Assembly: GCF_036099295.1 (NCBI RefSeq)
Contig: NZ_CP107976.1
Location: 2,914,001-2,978,000 of the forward strand
DNA: 64,000 nucleotides
Origin: Streptomyces sp. NBC_00358
GTDB lineage: Bacteria; Actinomycetota; Actinomycetes; Streptomycetales; Streptomycetaceae
Direction: 5' to 3'
Below the pieces are notes generated by a model, which was given only the letters and a program-made list of their open reading frames with translations, ran no database searches and was not told the origin of the DNA. Of the stretch, positions 31,567 through 40,504 are shown piece after piece. The number at the start of each line of letters is the position of its first letter. The first letter of the stretch is position 1. The position numbers were made by a program, and so were the translations under genes.

Positions 31567-33006
31567 CTACGCGTCGAGCGACGTCATCACGTGCTTGATG
31601 CGCGTGTAGTCGTCGAAGCCGTACGCGGAGAGGTCCTTGCCGTAGCCGGACTTCTTGAAGCCGCCGTGCGGCATCTCGGCGACCAGCGGGATGTGGGTGT
31701 TGATCCACACGCAGCCGAAGTCGAGGGACTTGGACAGGCGCATCGCGCGGCCGTGGTCCTTGGTCCACACCGAGGAGGCCAGCGCGAAGTCGACGCCGTT
31801 GGCCCACTCGATCGCCTGGGCCTCGTCCGAGAAGGACTGGACGGTGATGACCGGGCCGAAGACCTCGTTCTGGATGATCTCGTCGTCCTGCTTGAGACCG
31901 GAGACGACGGTCGGGGCGTAGAAGTAGCCCTTGTCGCCGACCTGCTTGCCGCCCGACTCCACCTTTGCGTGCGCGGGCAGCCGCTCGATGAACCCGGCGA
32001 CCTGCTTGAGCTGGTTGGGGTTGTTCAGCGGGCCGTAGAGCACGTCCTCGTCGTCCGGCTGACCGGTCTTGGTCTCGGCGGCGGCCTTGGCGAGCGCGGT
32101 GACGAACTCGTCGTGGATCGACTCCTGGACGAGGACGCGGGTGGCGGCCGTACAGTCCTGGCCGGCGTTGAAGAAGCCCGCGACCGAGATGTCCTCGACG
32201 GCCTTGGCGATGTCGGTGTCCTCGAAGACGACGACCGGGGCCTTGCCGCCCAGCTCCAGGTGGACGCGCTTGACGTCCTTGGACGCCGACTCGGCGACGG
32301 AGATGCCCGCGCGGACGGAACCCGTGATGGAGGCCATCGCCGGGGTCGGGTGCTCGACCATCGCGCGGCCGGTGTCGCGGTCGCCGCAGATGACGTTGAA
32401 GACGCCCTTGGGCAGGATGCCGCCGAGGATGTCGGCGATCAGGACCGTGGAGGCCGGGGTGGTGTCCGAGGGCTTCAGGACGACCGTGTTGCCCGCGGCG
32501 AGGGCCGGGGCGAACTTCCACACCGCCATCATCATCGGGTAGTTCCACGGCGCGACCTGGGCGCAGACGCCGATCGGCTCACGGCGGACGATCGAGGTCA
32601 TGCCCTCCATGTACTCGCCGGCCGAGCGGCCTTCGAGCATGCGGGCGGCACCCGCGAAGAAGCGGATCTGGTCGACCATCGGCGGGATTTCCTCGGACCG
32701 GGTCAGCCCGATCGGCTTGCCGGTGTTCTCCACCTCGGCCGCGATCAGCTCCTCGGCCCGCTCCTCGAACGCGTCCGCGATCTTCAGGAGGGCCCTCTGG
32801 CGCTCGGAGGGGGTCTTGTCCCGCCACTGGGGGAAAGCCGCGGCGGCGGCCGCCATCGCGGCGTCGACGTCCGCCTGGCCGGAGAGCGGCGCGGTCGCGT
32901 ACGCCTCGCCGGTCGCGGGGTTGACCACCTCCGTGGTCCGTCCATCGGCGGCATCGCGGAACTCTCCGTCGATGTAATTGCGCAGACGACGCAGCTCGGT
33001 GCTCAC
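31567..33006 (-). CDS. 4-aminobutyraldehyde dehydrogenase (second copy)
   Basis: Aldehyde dehydrogenase of 479 residues. The GTG start (VSTELRRL) has AGGAGGG nine bases upstream; the longer frame beginning MDIRQEG lacks one. Motifs: VAPWNYPMMM, SITGSV, LELGGKAPVVVF, catalytic Cys in NAGQDCTAATR, and EMPHGGFKKSGYGKD. It is divergent from the lrp-aminotransferase pair, whose aminotransferase probably makes 4-aminobutyraldehyde from putrescine, so GABA production is the likely role. A single-gene transcript is suggested by the strong terminator after it. Confidence 0.9.
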   Translation of the reverse strand: MSTELRRLRNYIDGEFRDAADGRTTEVVNPATGEAYATAPLSGQADVDAAMAAAAAAFPQWRDKTPSERQRALLKIADAFEERAEELIAAEVENTGKPIGLTRSEEIPPMVDQIRFFAGAARMLEGRSAGEYMEGMTSIVRREPIGVCAQVAPWNYPMMMAVWKFAPALAAGNTVVLKPSDTTPASTVLIADILGGILPKGVFNVICGDRDTGRAMVEHPTPAMASITGSVRAGISVAESASKDVKRVHLELGGKAPVVVFEDTDIAKAVEDISVAGFFNAGQDCTAATRVLVQESIHDEFVTALAKAAAETKTGQPDDEDVLYGPLNNPNQLKQVAGFIERLPAHAKVESGGKQVGDKGYFYAPTVVSGLKQDDEIIQNEVFGPVITVQSFSDEAQAIEWANGVDFALASSVWTKDHGRAMRLSKSLDFGCVWINTHIPLVAEMPHGGFKKSGYGKDLSAYGFDDYTRIKHVMTSLDA

Positions 33007-33149
33007 TGCCCGGCCCTCCTGTCGGATGTCCAACGACTCAGGTGTCCACTACCTGAGATGCCTGGCCCCCACCCTAATCCGTGACTCCACGTTTTCAACA
33101 CCCCCGAACGGCTCAGAACTGCGAAATCCGCAAGACACGTACCCGTAAA

Positions 33150-33164
33150 CAACGAATTTCATTG
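33150..33164. promoter_or_regulatory. Lrp-type palindrome between dehydrogenase and lrp genes
   Basis: CAACGAATTTCATTG is an imperfect 15-bp palindrome: the CAA/TTG ends and GAA/TTC core are symmetric and one pair plus the centre mismatch. Its AT-rich core is unusual here. It lies in the divergent promoter region, about 30 bases before the Lrp start, fitting autoregulation and control of the dehydrogenase. Confidence 0.5.
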
Positions 33165-33193
33165 CCTGAACCTTGCGGAACTGTCGAGACGTC

Positions 33194-33709
33194 GTGCACA
33201 GTGGGGTCGTGGTCAGTCGAAGCGCGGAACCCAGGGACTCCCGCGAGTCCAGGAACGGCAGTCCCCAGTTGGACACCGTCTCCCTCGCCATCATCGAGCA
33301 GCTCCAGCAGGACGGACGCCGCCCGTACGCCGCGATCGGCAAGGCCGTGGGCCTCTCCGAGGCCGCCGTGCGCCAGCGTGTCCAGAAGCTGCTCGACCAG
33401 GGCGTCATGCAGATCGTCGCCGTCACGGACCCGCTCACCGTGGGCTTCCGCAGGCAGGCGATGGTGGGCATCACGGTCGAGGGCGACCTCGACCCGGTGG
33501 CCGAAGCGCTGACTGCCATGTCGGAAGTCGAGTACGTGGTGATGACCGCGGGCTCGTTCGACATCCTCGCCGAGATCGTCTGCGAGGACGACGACCACCT
33601 GCTGGACGTCATCAACAAACGCATCCGGGCCCTGCCTGCGGTGCGCTCCACCGAGAGCTTCGTCTACCTGAAGCTCAAGAAGCAGACCTACATGTGGGGA
33701 ACCCGATAG
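33194..33709 (+). CDS. Lrp/AsnC-family transcriptional regulator
   Basis: Regulator of about 171 residues. The N-terminal helix-turn-helix is LDTVSLAIIEQLQQDGRRPYAAIGKAVGLSEAAVRQRVQKLLDQG; the C-terminal ligand-binding RAM-type domain covers VEGDLDPVAEALTAM, VVMTAGSFDILAEIVCEDDDHLL and the end KKQTYMWGTR. GTG at 33194 is chosen; TTG at 33173 and GTG at 33209 are alternatives because no ribosome-binding site decides. The aminotransferase start overlaps or abuts its end, so the two are co-transcribed. It likely responds to an amino acid or amine and controls the putrescine genes. Confidence 0.88.
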   Translation: MHSGVVVSRSAEPRDSRESRNGSPQLDTVSLAIIEQLQQDGRRPYAAIGKAVGLSEAAVRQRVQKLLDQGVMQIVAVTDPLTVGFRRQAMVGITVEGDLDPVAEALTAMSEVEYVVMTAGSFDILAEIVCEDDDHLLDVINKRIRALPAVRSTESFVYLKLKKQTYMWGTR

Positions 33710-33711
33710 CC

Positions 33712-35076
33712 GTGAGCACCAAGGACCTCAGCAAGACCGCGTACGACCACCTGTGGATGCACTTCACCCGCATGTCCTCGTACGAGAACGCGCCCGTTCC
33801 CACCATCGTCAAGGGTGAGGGCACCTACATCTACGACGACAAGGGCAAGCGCTACCTCGACGGTCTCGCGGGCCTGTTCGTGGTCCAGGCCGGTCACGGC
33901 CGTACCGAGCTGGCCGAGACGGCCTTCAAGCAGGCCCAGGAGCTGGCCTTCTTCCCGGTGTGGTCCTACGCCCACCCCAAGGCCATCGAGCTGGCCGAGC
34001 GCCTCGCCCACCACGCGCCGGGCGACCTGAACAAGGTGTTCTTCACGACGGGTGGCGGCGAGGCCGTCGAGACCGCGTGGAAGCTGGCCAAGCAGTACTT
34101 CAAGCTGCAGGGCAAGCCGACCAAGTACAAGGTCATCTCGCGTGCGGTCGCCTACCACGGCACCCCGCAGGGCGCCCTGTCCATCACCGGCCTGCCGGCC
34201 CTCAAGGCCCCCTTCGAGCCGCTGGTCCCGGGCGCCCACAAGGTCCCCAACACCAACATCTACCGCGCCCCGCTCTTCGGCGACGACCCCGAGGCCTACG
34301 GCCGCTGGGCCGCCGACCAGATCGAGCAGGAGATCCTCTTCGAGGGCCCGGAGACCGTCGCCGCGGTCTTCCTGGAGCCGGTGCAGAACGCCGGCGGCTG
34401 CTTCCCGCCGCCGCCCGGCTACTTCCAGCGCGTGCGCGAGATCTGCGACCAGTACGACGTACTGCTCGTCTCGGACGAGGTCATCTGCGCCTTCGGCCGC
34501 CTCGGCACGATGTTCGGCTGCGACAAGTTCGGCTACGTACCGGACATGATCACCTGCGCCAAGGGCATGACCTCGGGCTACTCCCCGATCGGCGCGTGCA
34601 TCGTCTCCGACCGCATCGCCGAGCCGTTCTACAAGGGCGACAACACCTTCCTGCACGGCTACACCTTCGGCGGCCACCCGGTCTCCGCCGCCGTGGCGCT
34701 GACCAACCTCGACATCTTCGAGCGCGAGGGCCTCAACCAGCACGTGCTGGACAACGAGGCCAACTTCCTGAAGACCCTGCAGAAGCTGCACGACCTGCCG
34801 ATCGTCGGCGACGTCCGCGGCAACGGCTTCTTCTACGGCATCGAGCTGGTGAAGGACAAGGCCACCAAGGAGACCTTCACGGACGAGGAGTCGGAGCGCG
34901 TGCTCTACGGCTTCGTCTCCAAGAAGCTCTTCGAGTACGGCCTCTACTGCCGCGCCGACGACCGCGGTGACCCGGTCATCCAGCTCTCGCCGCCGCTGAT
35001 CTCCGACCAGTCGACCTTCGACGAGATCGAGGGGATCGTCCGTCAGGTCCTGACGGAGGCGTGGACCAAGCTCTGA
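33712..35076 (+). CDS. class III PLP aminotransferase, probable putrescine aminotransferase
   Basis: PLP enzyme of 454 residues. Motifs: YLDGLAGLFVVQAGHG, FFTTGGGEAVETAWK (phosphate-binding glycines), YHGTPQGALS, LVSDEVICAFGRLG (Asp contacting pyridine N), and MITCAKGMTSGYSPIGA containing the Schiff-base Lys. GTG 33712 is chosen; GTG 33694 overlaps the lrp gene. Family members move an omega-amino group from diamines or beta-alanine to pyruvate or 2-oxoglutarate. The neighbouring aminobutyraldehyde dehydrogenase and polyamine-binding proteins make putrescine the best guess. Confidence 0.87.
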   Translation: MSTKDLSKTAYDHLWMHFTRMSSYENAPVPTIVKGEGTYIYDDKGKRYLDGLAGLFVVQAGHGRTELAETAFKQAQELAFFPVWSYAHPKAIELAERLAHHAPGDLNKVFFTTGGGEAVETAWKLAKQYFKLQGKPTKYKVISRAVAYHGTPQGALSITGLPALKAPFEPLVPGAHKVPNTNIYRAPLFGDDPEAYGRWAADQIEQEILFEGPETVAAVFLEPVQNAGGCFPPPPGYFQRVREICDQYDVLLVSDEVICAFGRLGTMFGCDKFGYVPDMITCAKGMTSGYSPIGACIVSDRIAEPFYKGDNTFLHGYTFGGHPVSAAVALTNLDIFEREGLNQHVLDNEANFLKTLQKLHDLPIVGDVRGNGFFYGIELVKDKATKETFTDEESERVLYGFVSKKLFEYGLYCRADDRGDPVIQLSPPLISDQSTFDEIEGIVRQVLTEAWTKL

Positions 35077-35099
35077 TCTTCCCCCCGGAGATCAACAAC

Positions 35100-35144
35100 G
35101 GCCCCGGTGCCGCCCGTTCGAGTGAGAATGGGCGGCCCGGGGCC
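35100..35144 (+). terminator. hairpin after aminotransferase gene
   Basis: GGCCCCGG, bulged T, GCCGCCC pairs with GGGCGGC CCGGGGCC across a 14-nt loop region. It begins 24 bases after the stop and ends the lrp-aminotransferase unit. Confidence 0.8.
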
Positions 35145-35287
35145 GCGTGCTGTCCGGCCTCCCGGCCCCGACTCCCTAGCGTGCCCAGTGACCGATCGGC
35201 CCTGCCTTCGTTCCCCCGTCCGGGGGACCGAGCGACCTCGAAGAGATCGCCGGGCACGGCACATCAGATCTGAACGAGGTGTACGCG

Positions 35288-36025
35288 ATGGTGGCCCCGC
35301 CTGACAACGACGTGCTCTGGGCACGCGCCCTGCACGTCAAGCACAACGGATCCCCCGCGCTCAGCGGTGTCTCGCTCGGCGTCCGGGAGGGCGAGATCCT
35401 CGCCGTCGGCGGCCCGCGCGGCAGCGGCAAGACGACCCTCCTCCAGTGTCTGTCCGGCCAGCTTCTGCCGCAGGCGGGCGAGGTCTGGTTCAACAGCTCG
35501 CCCGTGCACACCATGGGCCCGCTCACCCGCGAGCGGCTGCGCCGGGACCGGTTCGGCTGGATCGACCCGGTCGCGATGCTGGTCCCCGAGCTGAACGCCT
35601 GGGAGAACACCGCCCTGCCGCTGATGCTGCGCGGCTGGACCCGCCGGGCCGCCAAGACCACGGCCCTGGAGTGGCTGGAGCGCCTGGACATCGGCGGCTG
35701 CGCCCGCAAACGCCCGCACGCCCTGCTCCAGGCCGAGCGGCAGCGCGTCGCGATCGCCCGCGCCCTCGCCCCCACCCCCACCGTGCTGTTCGCAGACGAG
35801 CCGACGGCCCCGCTGCACCGCGCCGACCGCGCCCATGTGCTGCGCACGCTCACCACGGCGGCCCGCTCGCACGGCATCACCGTCGTCCTCGCCAGCCACG
35901 ACGCGGACACCACGGCGCTGGCCGACCGGACGGTGTCCCTGCTCGACGGACGGCGTGTGAACACGGTCCACCTGCCCCCGGTCACCGAGACGGAAGGCCG
36001 GGCCGCGTGCTCGCTCTCCGTCTAG
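35288..36025 (+). CDS. ABC transporter ATP-binding protein with degenerate signature
   Basis: ATPase of 245 residues. Walker A is GGPRGSGKTT (~40-49), Walker B is TVLFADEPTAPL, and the switch His is in VVLASHDADT. The usual LSGGQ signature is replaced by LLQAE in RPHALLQAERQRVAIARAL. The ATG at 35288 has GAGG eight bases upstream; GTG at 35279 is an alternative. The downstream permease gene overlaps its last 19 bases. The LolD/MacB-like layout (ATPase plus FtsX-like permease) suggests export or an envelope function; the substrate is unknown. Confidence 0.83.
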   Translation: MVAPPDNDVLWARALHVKHNGSPALSGVSLGVREGEILAVGGPRGSGKTTLLQCLSGQLLPQAGEVWFNSSPVHTMGPLTRERLRRDRFGWIDPVAMLVPELNAWENTALPLMLRGWTRRAAKTTALEWLERLDIGGCARKRPHALLQAERQRVAIARALAPTPTVLFADEPTAPLHRADRAHVLRTLTTAARSHGITVVLASHDADTTALADRTVSLLDGRRVNTVHLPPVTETEGRAACSLSV

Positions 36026-37692
36026 CCCGCGGCGGCCACCCCCTCGTCCAGCTCCGCCGGCTCCTGGTCGCCGCCGCCTCCGCGGGCACCGGGTTCCTGC
36101 TGCTGTGCACGCTGGGTTACGCGATGAGTCACCCGGACGCCTCGGCCGCCGGCGCGCTGCGCCTGGCCTGGTGCGTCGTTCCCCTCGCCTCGACGGTCTA
36201 CTTCGCCGTGGCGGTGGCCCGTACCGACCCCGCCACCCGGCCCCGGACCGGCCTGTCCGCCATCGGCCTCGGTCCCGGCCGACTGATGGCGATCTCCGCG
36301 GTCACCACGGCCCTCTCCACGCTCCTCGGCTCGCTGCTCGCGCTGCTCCTCTTCCTGCACCTGCGCGGCGACCTGACCGGCATCCCGTTCGGCGGCGCGG
36401 CGGCGGACTTCCTCGCCTCCGGCCAGTCCCTGCCCCTGCCCGCGGCCCTGACACTGCTCGCGCTGGTGCCGGTCGCGGCGTCCGGCGCCGCCGCCGTGGC
36501 GCTGCGCCCGCGGCACGGCGGGCCGCAGCGCACCGCCTGGTCGTACGGACGCAGCTGGATCTCGGCACGGCAGAACGCCATCGCGAGCGCCCCGCGGCGC
36601 GGGCCCCTGACCGGCGGACGGCAGGCGGACGACCGCCGGGGCGCGCCAGACGGCCGGGGCACGCTCACCGCCTCCACCGGCCCGCCCGGCGCCTCCGCCC
36701 CGGCCGGCACGGCCGCCGTCCCCACCGCGAGCGGCACGGCCGACGGCTTCACCACGACCGGCACGGGCGACGCGTTCCGGGACGCGTCCGCGGACGCCGA
36801 CGGTGCCGCCCCGCCCCAGCCGGACCCGCGGACCCCGGACGCCGACGCTTCGGCGGGCTCCGACGGCCCCGACTTCCACTGGACCGCCGAGGCCTACGCC
36901 GGCGGGGACACCGCTCAGCGGGTGGGCGTACAGGACCGTTCGGGCGCCGCCGCCCTCGGGCGCCCCGGGACGCCCGCGCCCTACGAGGCGGCGGACGGAT
37001 CGTACGAGGGTCCGGACTCGCCCGCGGGCCACACGGACCGGCATCGGGCCGCCGAGGCCGACGCCCGTCGGCTGCCTCCCGGGGAGACCTCCCCGAACGG
37101 GCTCCCCTGGGGCGCGGCCACCCTCGCGGCCGGGCTGGCCGTCGAGACGTACGCGAGCCGTTCGGGACCCGCGCCCGCGCTCGCGCTGCCCGGCGGATTC
37201 ATCGGCGGTCCGGCCGGGGTACTGCTCGGCTGGGTGCTGACGGCGGTCGGTCTGGCCCTCGCGGGACCCGCGATCACGTACTTGTGCGGGCGGCTGCTCC
37301 AGGCCGTACGTCCGGGCGCGCTGCGCCTGCTGGCCGGGCGGGTGCTCCAGTCGGAGGCGCGGCGGATCGGGCAGCCGCTGGGCGTGGTGTGCGCGGTGGC
37401 GTCGGGCGGGTTCGCCATGACGGCGCTGTACACCGGTGCCCGGCCCGCCTTCGGTCCGCTGACCACCCTCGGCGCCCTGCTGGTCGCCGGGTGCACGCTG
37501 CTGACGCTGGCGACAGCCGCCGTCGAGGCGAAGCACGCTCGCGCGGACACCACGGCGGCCCTGCTGCGGCTGGGGGCCCCCGCCACGCTGCTGCGCGGCG
37601 CCGCGGCACTGCGCGCCGGGGTGCTGTTCGCCGCGTTCGCCCCGCTGACCTGGGCGGTCGCCGAGCTGGCCGCGCTTCCCCTGATCGGCTGA
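36007..37692 (+). CDS. ABC transporter permease with long disordered insert
   Basis: 561-residue membrane protein. The first ~165 residues hold about four helices (VQLRRLLVAAASAGTGFLLL, LAWCVVPLASTVYFAVAVA, and two near LLGSLLALLLFL and AALTLLALVPVAA). Residues ~180-360 are hydrophilic and Asp/Gly/Ala/Pro/Thr-rich without helices. The last 200 residues carry four to five helices with an FtsX-like feel (VLQSEARRIGQPLGVVCAVAS, AVEAKHARADTTAALLRLGAP). The GTG start is inside the ATPase gene. The insert is unusual for a permease and is discussed under findings. Confidence 0.8.
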   Translation: MLALRLARGGHPLVQLRRLLVAAASAGTGFLLLCTLGYAMSHPDASAAGALRLAWCVVPLASTVYFAVAVARTDPATRPRTGLSAIGLGPGRLMAISAVTTALSTLLGSLLALLLFLHLRGDLTGIPFGGAAADFLASGQSLPLPAALTLLALVPVAASGAAAVALRPRHGGPQRTAWSYGRSWISARQNAIASAPRRGPLTGGRQADDRRGAPDGRGTLTASTGPPGASAPAGTAAVPTASGTADGFTTTGTGDAFRDASADADGAAPPQPDPRTPDADASAGSDGPDFHWTAEAYAGGDTAQRVGVQDRSGAAALGRPGTPAPYEAADGSYEGPDSPAGHTDRHRAAEADARRLPPGETSPNGLPWGAATLAAGLAVETYASRSGPAPALALPGGFIGGPAGVLLGWVLTAVGLALAGPAITYLCGRLLQAVRPGALRLLAGRVLQSEARRIGQPLGVVCAVASGGFAMTALYTGARPAFGPLTTLGALLVAGCTLLTLATAAVEAKHARADTTAALLRLGAPATLLRGAAALRAGVLFAAFAPLTWAVAELAALPLIG

Positions 37693-37810
37693 ACCGCCCA
37701 CGGACCGGTCCTCGCGATCCGGGAGGAAAAAGTCCGCGCCGGGCGATGATTTCGGGGCGGGCCCCCGGTCTATCCCTGCGAACGGCACCACACTGACGGG
37801 AGACCCTCAC

Positions 37811-38218
37811 ATGTACCAGCAGATGATCTTCGTGAACCTGCCGGTGTCCGATGTGGACACCTCGAAGAAGTTCTTCACGGAGCTCGGCTACGCGATCAAC
37901 CCGCAGTTCTCCACCGACGACTGCGCCTGCGTGGTGATCAGCGACACGATCATCGCGATGATGCTCAGCAAGCAGCGCTACGCGGACTTCACCAAGAAGC
38001 GGATCGCGGACGCGACGAAGACGAGCGAGGTGCTGCTGTGTCTGAGCGCCGAGAGCCGCGAGAAGGTCGACGAGCTGGTCGACGCCGCGATCGCGGCGGG
38101 CGGCTCGGGGACCGGCGAGGCGCAGGACCAGGGCTTCATGTACGGCCGCGCCTTCGACGACCCGGACGGCCACACCTGGGAGGTCATGTGGATGGACCCG
38201 GCGGCGGTCCAGGGCTGA
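37811..38218 (+). CDS. VOC (glyoxalase/bleomycin-resistance fold) family protein
   Basis: 135-residue cytosolic protein with paired beta-alpha-beta-beta-beta modules. It starts MYQQMIFVNLPVSDVDTSKKFF, has FTELGYAINPQF, and ends GRAFDDPDGHTWEVMWMDP, whose conserved His and Glu are usual metal ligands. The family covers glyoxalases, dioxygenases and drug-binding proteins; the substrate cannot be told. Shine-Dalgarno GGGAG precedes the ATG. It is a monocistronic gene followed by a strong terminator. Confidence 0.85.
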   Translation: MYQQMIFVNLPVSDVDTSKKFFTELGYAINPQFSTDDCACVVISDTIIAMMLSKQRYADFTKKRIADATKTSEVLLCLSAESREKVDELVDAAIAAGGSGTGEAQDQGFMYGRAFDDPDGHTWEVMWMDPAAVQG

Positions 38219-38525
38219 GACGGGCTGCCCGGTTCGCGTTCCGGGGCCGGCGCGCGGTACAGGGGTCCGCGCGCCGGCCCCGTGGCGTCACCTCCCGGGG
38301 CCGGCTCGGCCTCCCGCTCGGCCGGGCCCTCCCGTTCGCGCCCACGGCCCCGGAGTGGCCCGGGTCGGCCCGCGTCGGCCCGGAGCGGCCCGGTGTCCGT
38401 GTGCGTCGCATGGCGGAGCGTCACCCGCGCACCCGGCGAACCGGGGTGACACGACAACAGGCGAGTCCCCGTGCGGGCTCCGCCGGTCCGGGGGTACTCC
38501 GAAGGGCAGCCCCTAGCATGGCCGC
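38219..38525. other. 307-bp intergenic region with terminator and leaderless promoter
   Basis: Contains the VOC-gene terminator at 38243-38281 and, at its right end, TAGCAT (38514-38519) six bases before the GTG of the LOG-family gene. Between them lies a CGG/CCG-rich stretch without recognisable genes. Confidence 0.55.
38243..38281 (+). terminator. hairpin after VOC gene
   Basis: GGGGCCGGCGCGCGG, nine-base loop, CCGCGCGCCGGCCCC: a perfect 15-bp stem starting 25 bases after the stop at 38218. Confidence 0.85.
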
Positions 38526-39641
38526 GTGCTGCCCACTCCTCTTCACTCATCCCATGACCGCGAGATCGAGTCCCTCAGCGAGTTCGACGACGTGGTCTCG
38601 ACGGGCGGCTCGCTCGCCCGGTTCCGTGTCCAGGCCGTCGATCTGACGGGCCGTACGCGGGATCTGCTCTCCCTGGACACCGCGGGTGCCGTCTTCCTCG
38701 GCTGCCCGATGGAGCCGGAGGCCGCCGCGGGCGTCCGGGCCTCGGGCGCCCTCGTCTTCCCGCCCGTACCGGGCCTCCCCCTCGACCCCTACCGGGGCCG
38801 TCTCTACTCCCCCGACGAACTGTTCGCCTCCCTCGACGCGGGATACGAGGCGACCCCGGACGCCCGCGCGTACGCCTGGTTCCAGCAGACCAGATCCGAC
38901 GGCGACATATTCGCGTCGATGGTGCGCGCGGTCCACGACGACTCCGTCTCGGACGCGCTCGACGAACTCCTCGTCGGGGTAAGGGTGGTCGGTGTGATGG
39001 GGGGCCACGCGATGGCCCGCGGCACCGAGGCGTACGCGGGTGCCGCGCGGCTCGGCCGCACACTCGCGCGCTCCGGACTCATGGTCGCCACCGGCGGCGG
39101 CCCCGGCGCGATGGAGGCGGCGAACCTCGGCGCCTACGCGGCTCCGTTCGACGACGCCATGCTCGACGAGGCGCTGCGCGTCCTGGCCGCCGTCCCGTCG
39201 TTCACGCCCTCGATCACCGACTGGGCGCGCGCCGCGTTCGAGGTGCGCGGCCGCTGGCCCTCGGGTGGCCCCTCGGTCGGCGTCCCCACCTGGTTCTACG
39301 GCCATGAGCCGCCGAACGCCTTCGCCGCCCACACGGCCAAGTACTTTGCCAACGCGACCCGCGAGGACGGGCTGCTGGCCCGCTCGAACGCGGGTGTCGT
39401 CTTCCTGCCGGGCGCCGCCGGGACCGTACAGGAGATCTTCGACAACGCGACCCCCAACTACTACGGGTCGAGGGGCGAGCCCACCCCCATGGTCCTGGTG
39501 GACCGTGCGCACTGGACCGAGAAGTACCCCGCCTGGCAACTGCTCAAGTCGCTGGCCTGCGAACGGGCGATGGAGTCGCGGATCGCGCTCGTCGACCGGA
39601 TCGATGACGCTCCGGAGGCACTCAAACACTTCGGAGGTTAA
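38526..39641 (+). CDS. LOG family protein (nucleotide-phosphoribohydrolase type), long form
   Basis: 371 residues, cytosolic. The LOG core has MATGGGPGAMEAANLGA (phosphate-binding GGGPGxMxAA) and FLPGAAGTVQEIFDN (PGxxGTxxE catalytic motif). Family enzymes cleave ribose-5-phosphate from nucleotides, giving cytokinin activation in plants and nucleotide salvage in bacteria. It is about twice the size of typical LOG proteins; the N-terminal ~150 residues resemble the extended PpnN/YgdH architecture. The GTG start has no Shine-Dalgarno but a TAGCAT hexamer six bases upstream, so it is probably leaderless. Confidence 0.84.
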   Translation: MLPTPLHSSHDREIESLSEFDDVVSTGGSLARFRVQAVDLTGRTRDLLSLDTAGAVFLGCPMEPEAAAGVRASGALVFPPVPGLPLDPYRGRLYSPDELFASLDAGYEATPDARAYAWFQQTRSDGDIFASMVRAVHDDSVSDALDELLVGVRVVGVMGGHAMARGTEAYAGAARLGRTLARSGLMVATGGGPGAMEAANLGAYAAPFDDAMLDEALRVLAAVPSFTPSITDWARAAFEVRGRWPSGGPSVGVPTWFYGHEPPNAFAAHTAKYFANATREDGLLARSNAGVVFLPGAAGTVQEIFDNATPNYYGSRGEPTPMVLVDRAHWTEKYPAWQLLKSLACERAMESRIALVDRIDDAPEALKHFGG

Positions 39642-39679
39642 CGACTCGGCAAAGCCAACGGCAGGGCAGGGCATATGCA

Positions 39680-39707
39680 TTGACAGCACTTAGGTCGCGC
39701 TTATAAA
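39680..39707 (+). promoter_or_regulatory. near-consensus sigma-70 promoter of LAETG surface protein gene
   Basis: TTGACA (39680-39685), 16-bp spacer, TATAAA (39702-39707). Both hexamers are at or one base from the vegetative consensus, rare in this GC-rich genome, and predict strong HrdB-dependent transcription. The start codon at 39799 follows after an ~85-base leader. Confidence 0.85.
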
Positions 39708-39798
39708 CCTGTGAAACTCCTGGGGGAGCTGTTGCTGGAATGATTCGCAGCAAATCCCCCGACACCCCCCGCAGTTGCGCAACCTGTGAAGGGCAATC

Positions 39799-40488
39799 GT
39801 GTCCATATCTCGACGCACCGCACATACCGTGCGAATCCTCGGCGTTGCCTCCGCCTCTGCCGCGCTCGCGCTCGGCGTCGCCGGCAACGCACTCGCCTGC
39901 AACATTGGTGACTTCTCGGCTGCCGCCACCTGTGACGGCAACGGGAAGGGCATCATCACTGTCACTGACATCGACCGTTCCGCCAAGGAGGCCACCGTCA
40001 CGGTCTTCCTCGAGCGCAACGGGGCCGACGACCACCAGGTCGGCGCCCCCCAGAAGGTCACCGGCAGCAAGGACGGCGCCACGGTCTCGTTCTCGGAGGA
40101 CTGGGCTCCCAAGGCCGAGTACCGAATCCACGTCAACGTCCCGAACATCGTGGACAAGGACATCTCCCCGAACCTGGTGACGAAGGACGAGGCCTGCACC
40201 ACGAAGTCGGAGTCGCCGGCCCCGTCGGAGAGCCCGAAGCCGTCGGACAGCCCCTCCGCCTCGGACACCCCCTCGGACTCGGCGACCCCGTCGGCCTCCG
40301 AGAGCAGCGCCGCTCCGGCCACCCCGGGCGACAACCAGCCGTCCGCCGCCGCCGGTGAGTCCAACCTCGCCGAGACCGGTGCGAACTCCAACACCCCGAT
40401 GATCGCCGGCATCGCCGCCGCGTTCGTCATCGTCGGTGGCGGAGCGGTCTTCTTCGGCATGCGCCGCCGCGGCGCCTCGAAGGCCTGA
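39799..40488 (+). CDS. LAETG-anchored cell-surface protein
   Basis: 229-residue exported protein. The GTG start has GAAGGG five bases upstream. The signal peptide ([20 protein letters not shown]...) ends near NALA-CN. An ~110-residue beta-rich domain with two cysteines (CNIGD, EACTT) follows, then a Ser/Pro/Asp wall-spanning region (about 137-190). The sorting signal is LAETG (~201), a hydrophobic helix and [13 protein letters not shown] is the motif of streptomycete sortase E. The gene is monocistronic with a near-consensus promoter and a bidirectional terminator, so abundant surface display is likely. Confidence 0.88.
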   Translation: MSISRRTAHTVRILGVASASAALALGVAGNALACNIGDFSAAATCDGNGKGIITVTDIDRSAKEATVTVFLERNGADDHQVGAPQKVTGSKDGATVSFSEDWAPKAEYRIHVNVPNIVDKDISPNLVTKDEACTTKSESPAPSESPKPSDSPSASDTPSDSATPSASESSAAPATPGDNQPSAAAGESNLAETGANSNTPMIAGIAAAFVIVGGGAVFFGMRRRGASKA

Positions 40489-40504
40489 CCCGCGCCCTGA
40501 ACGA

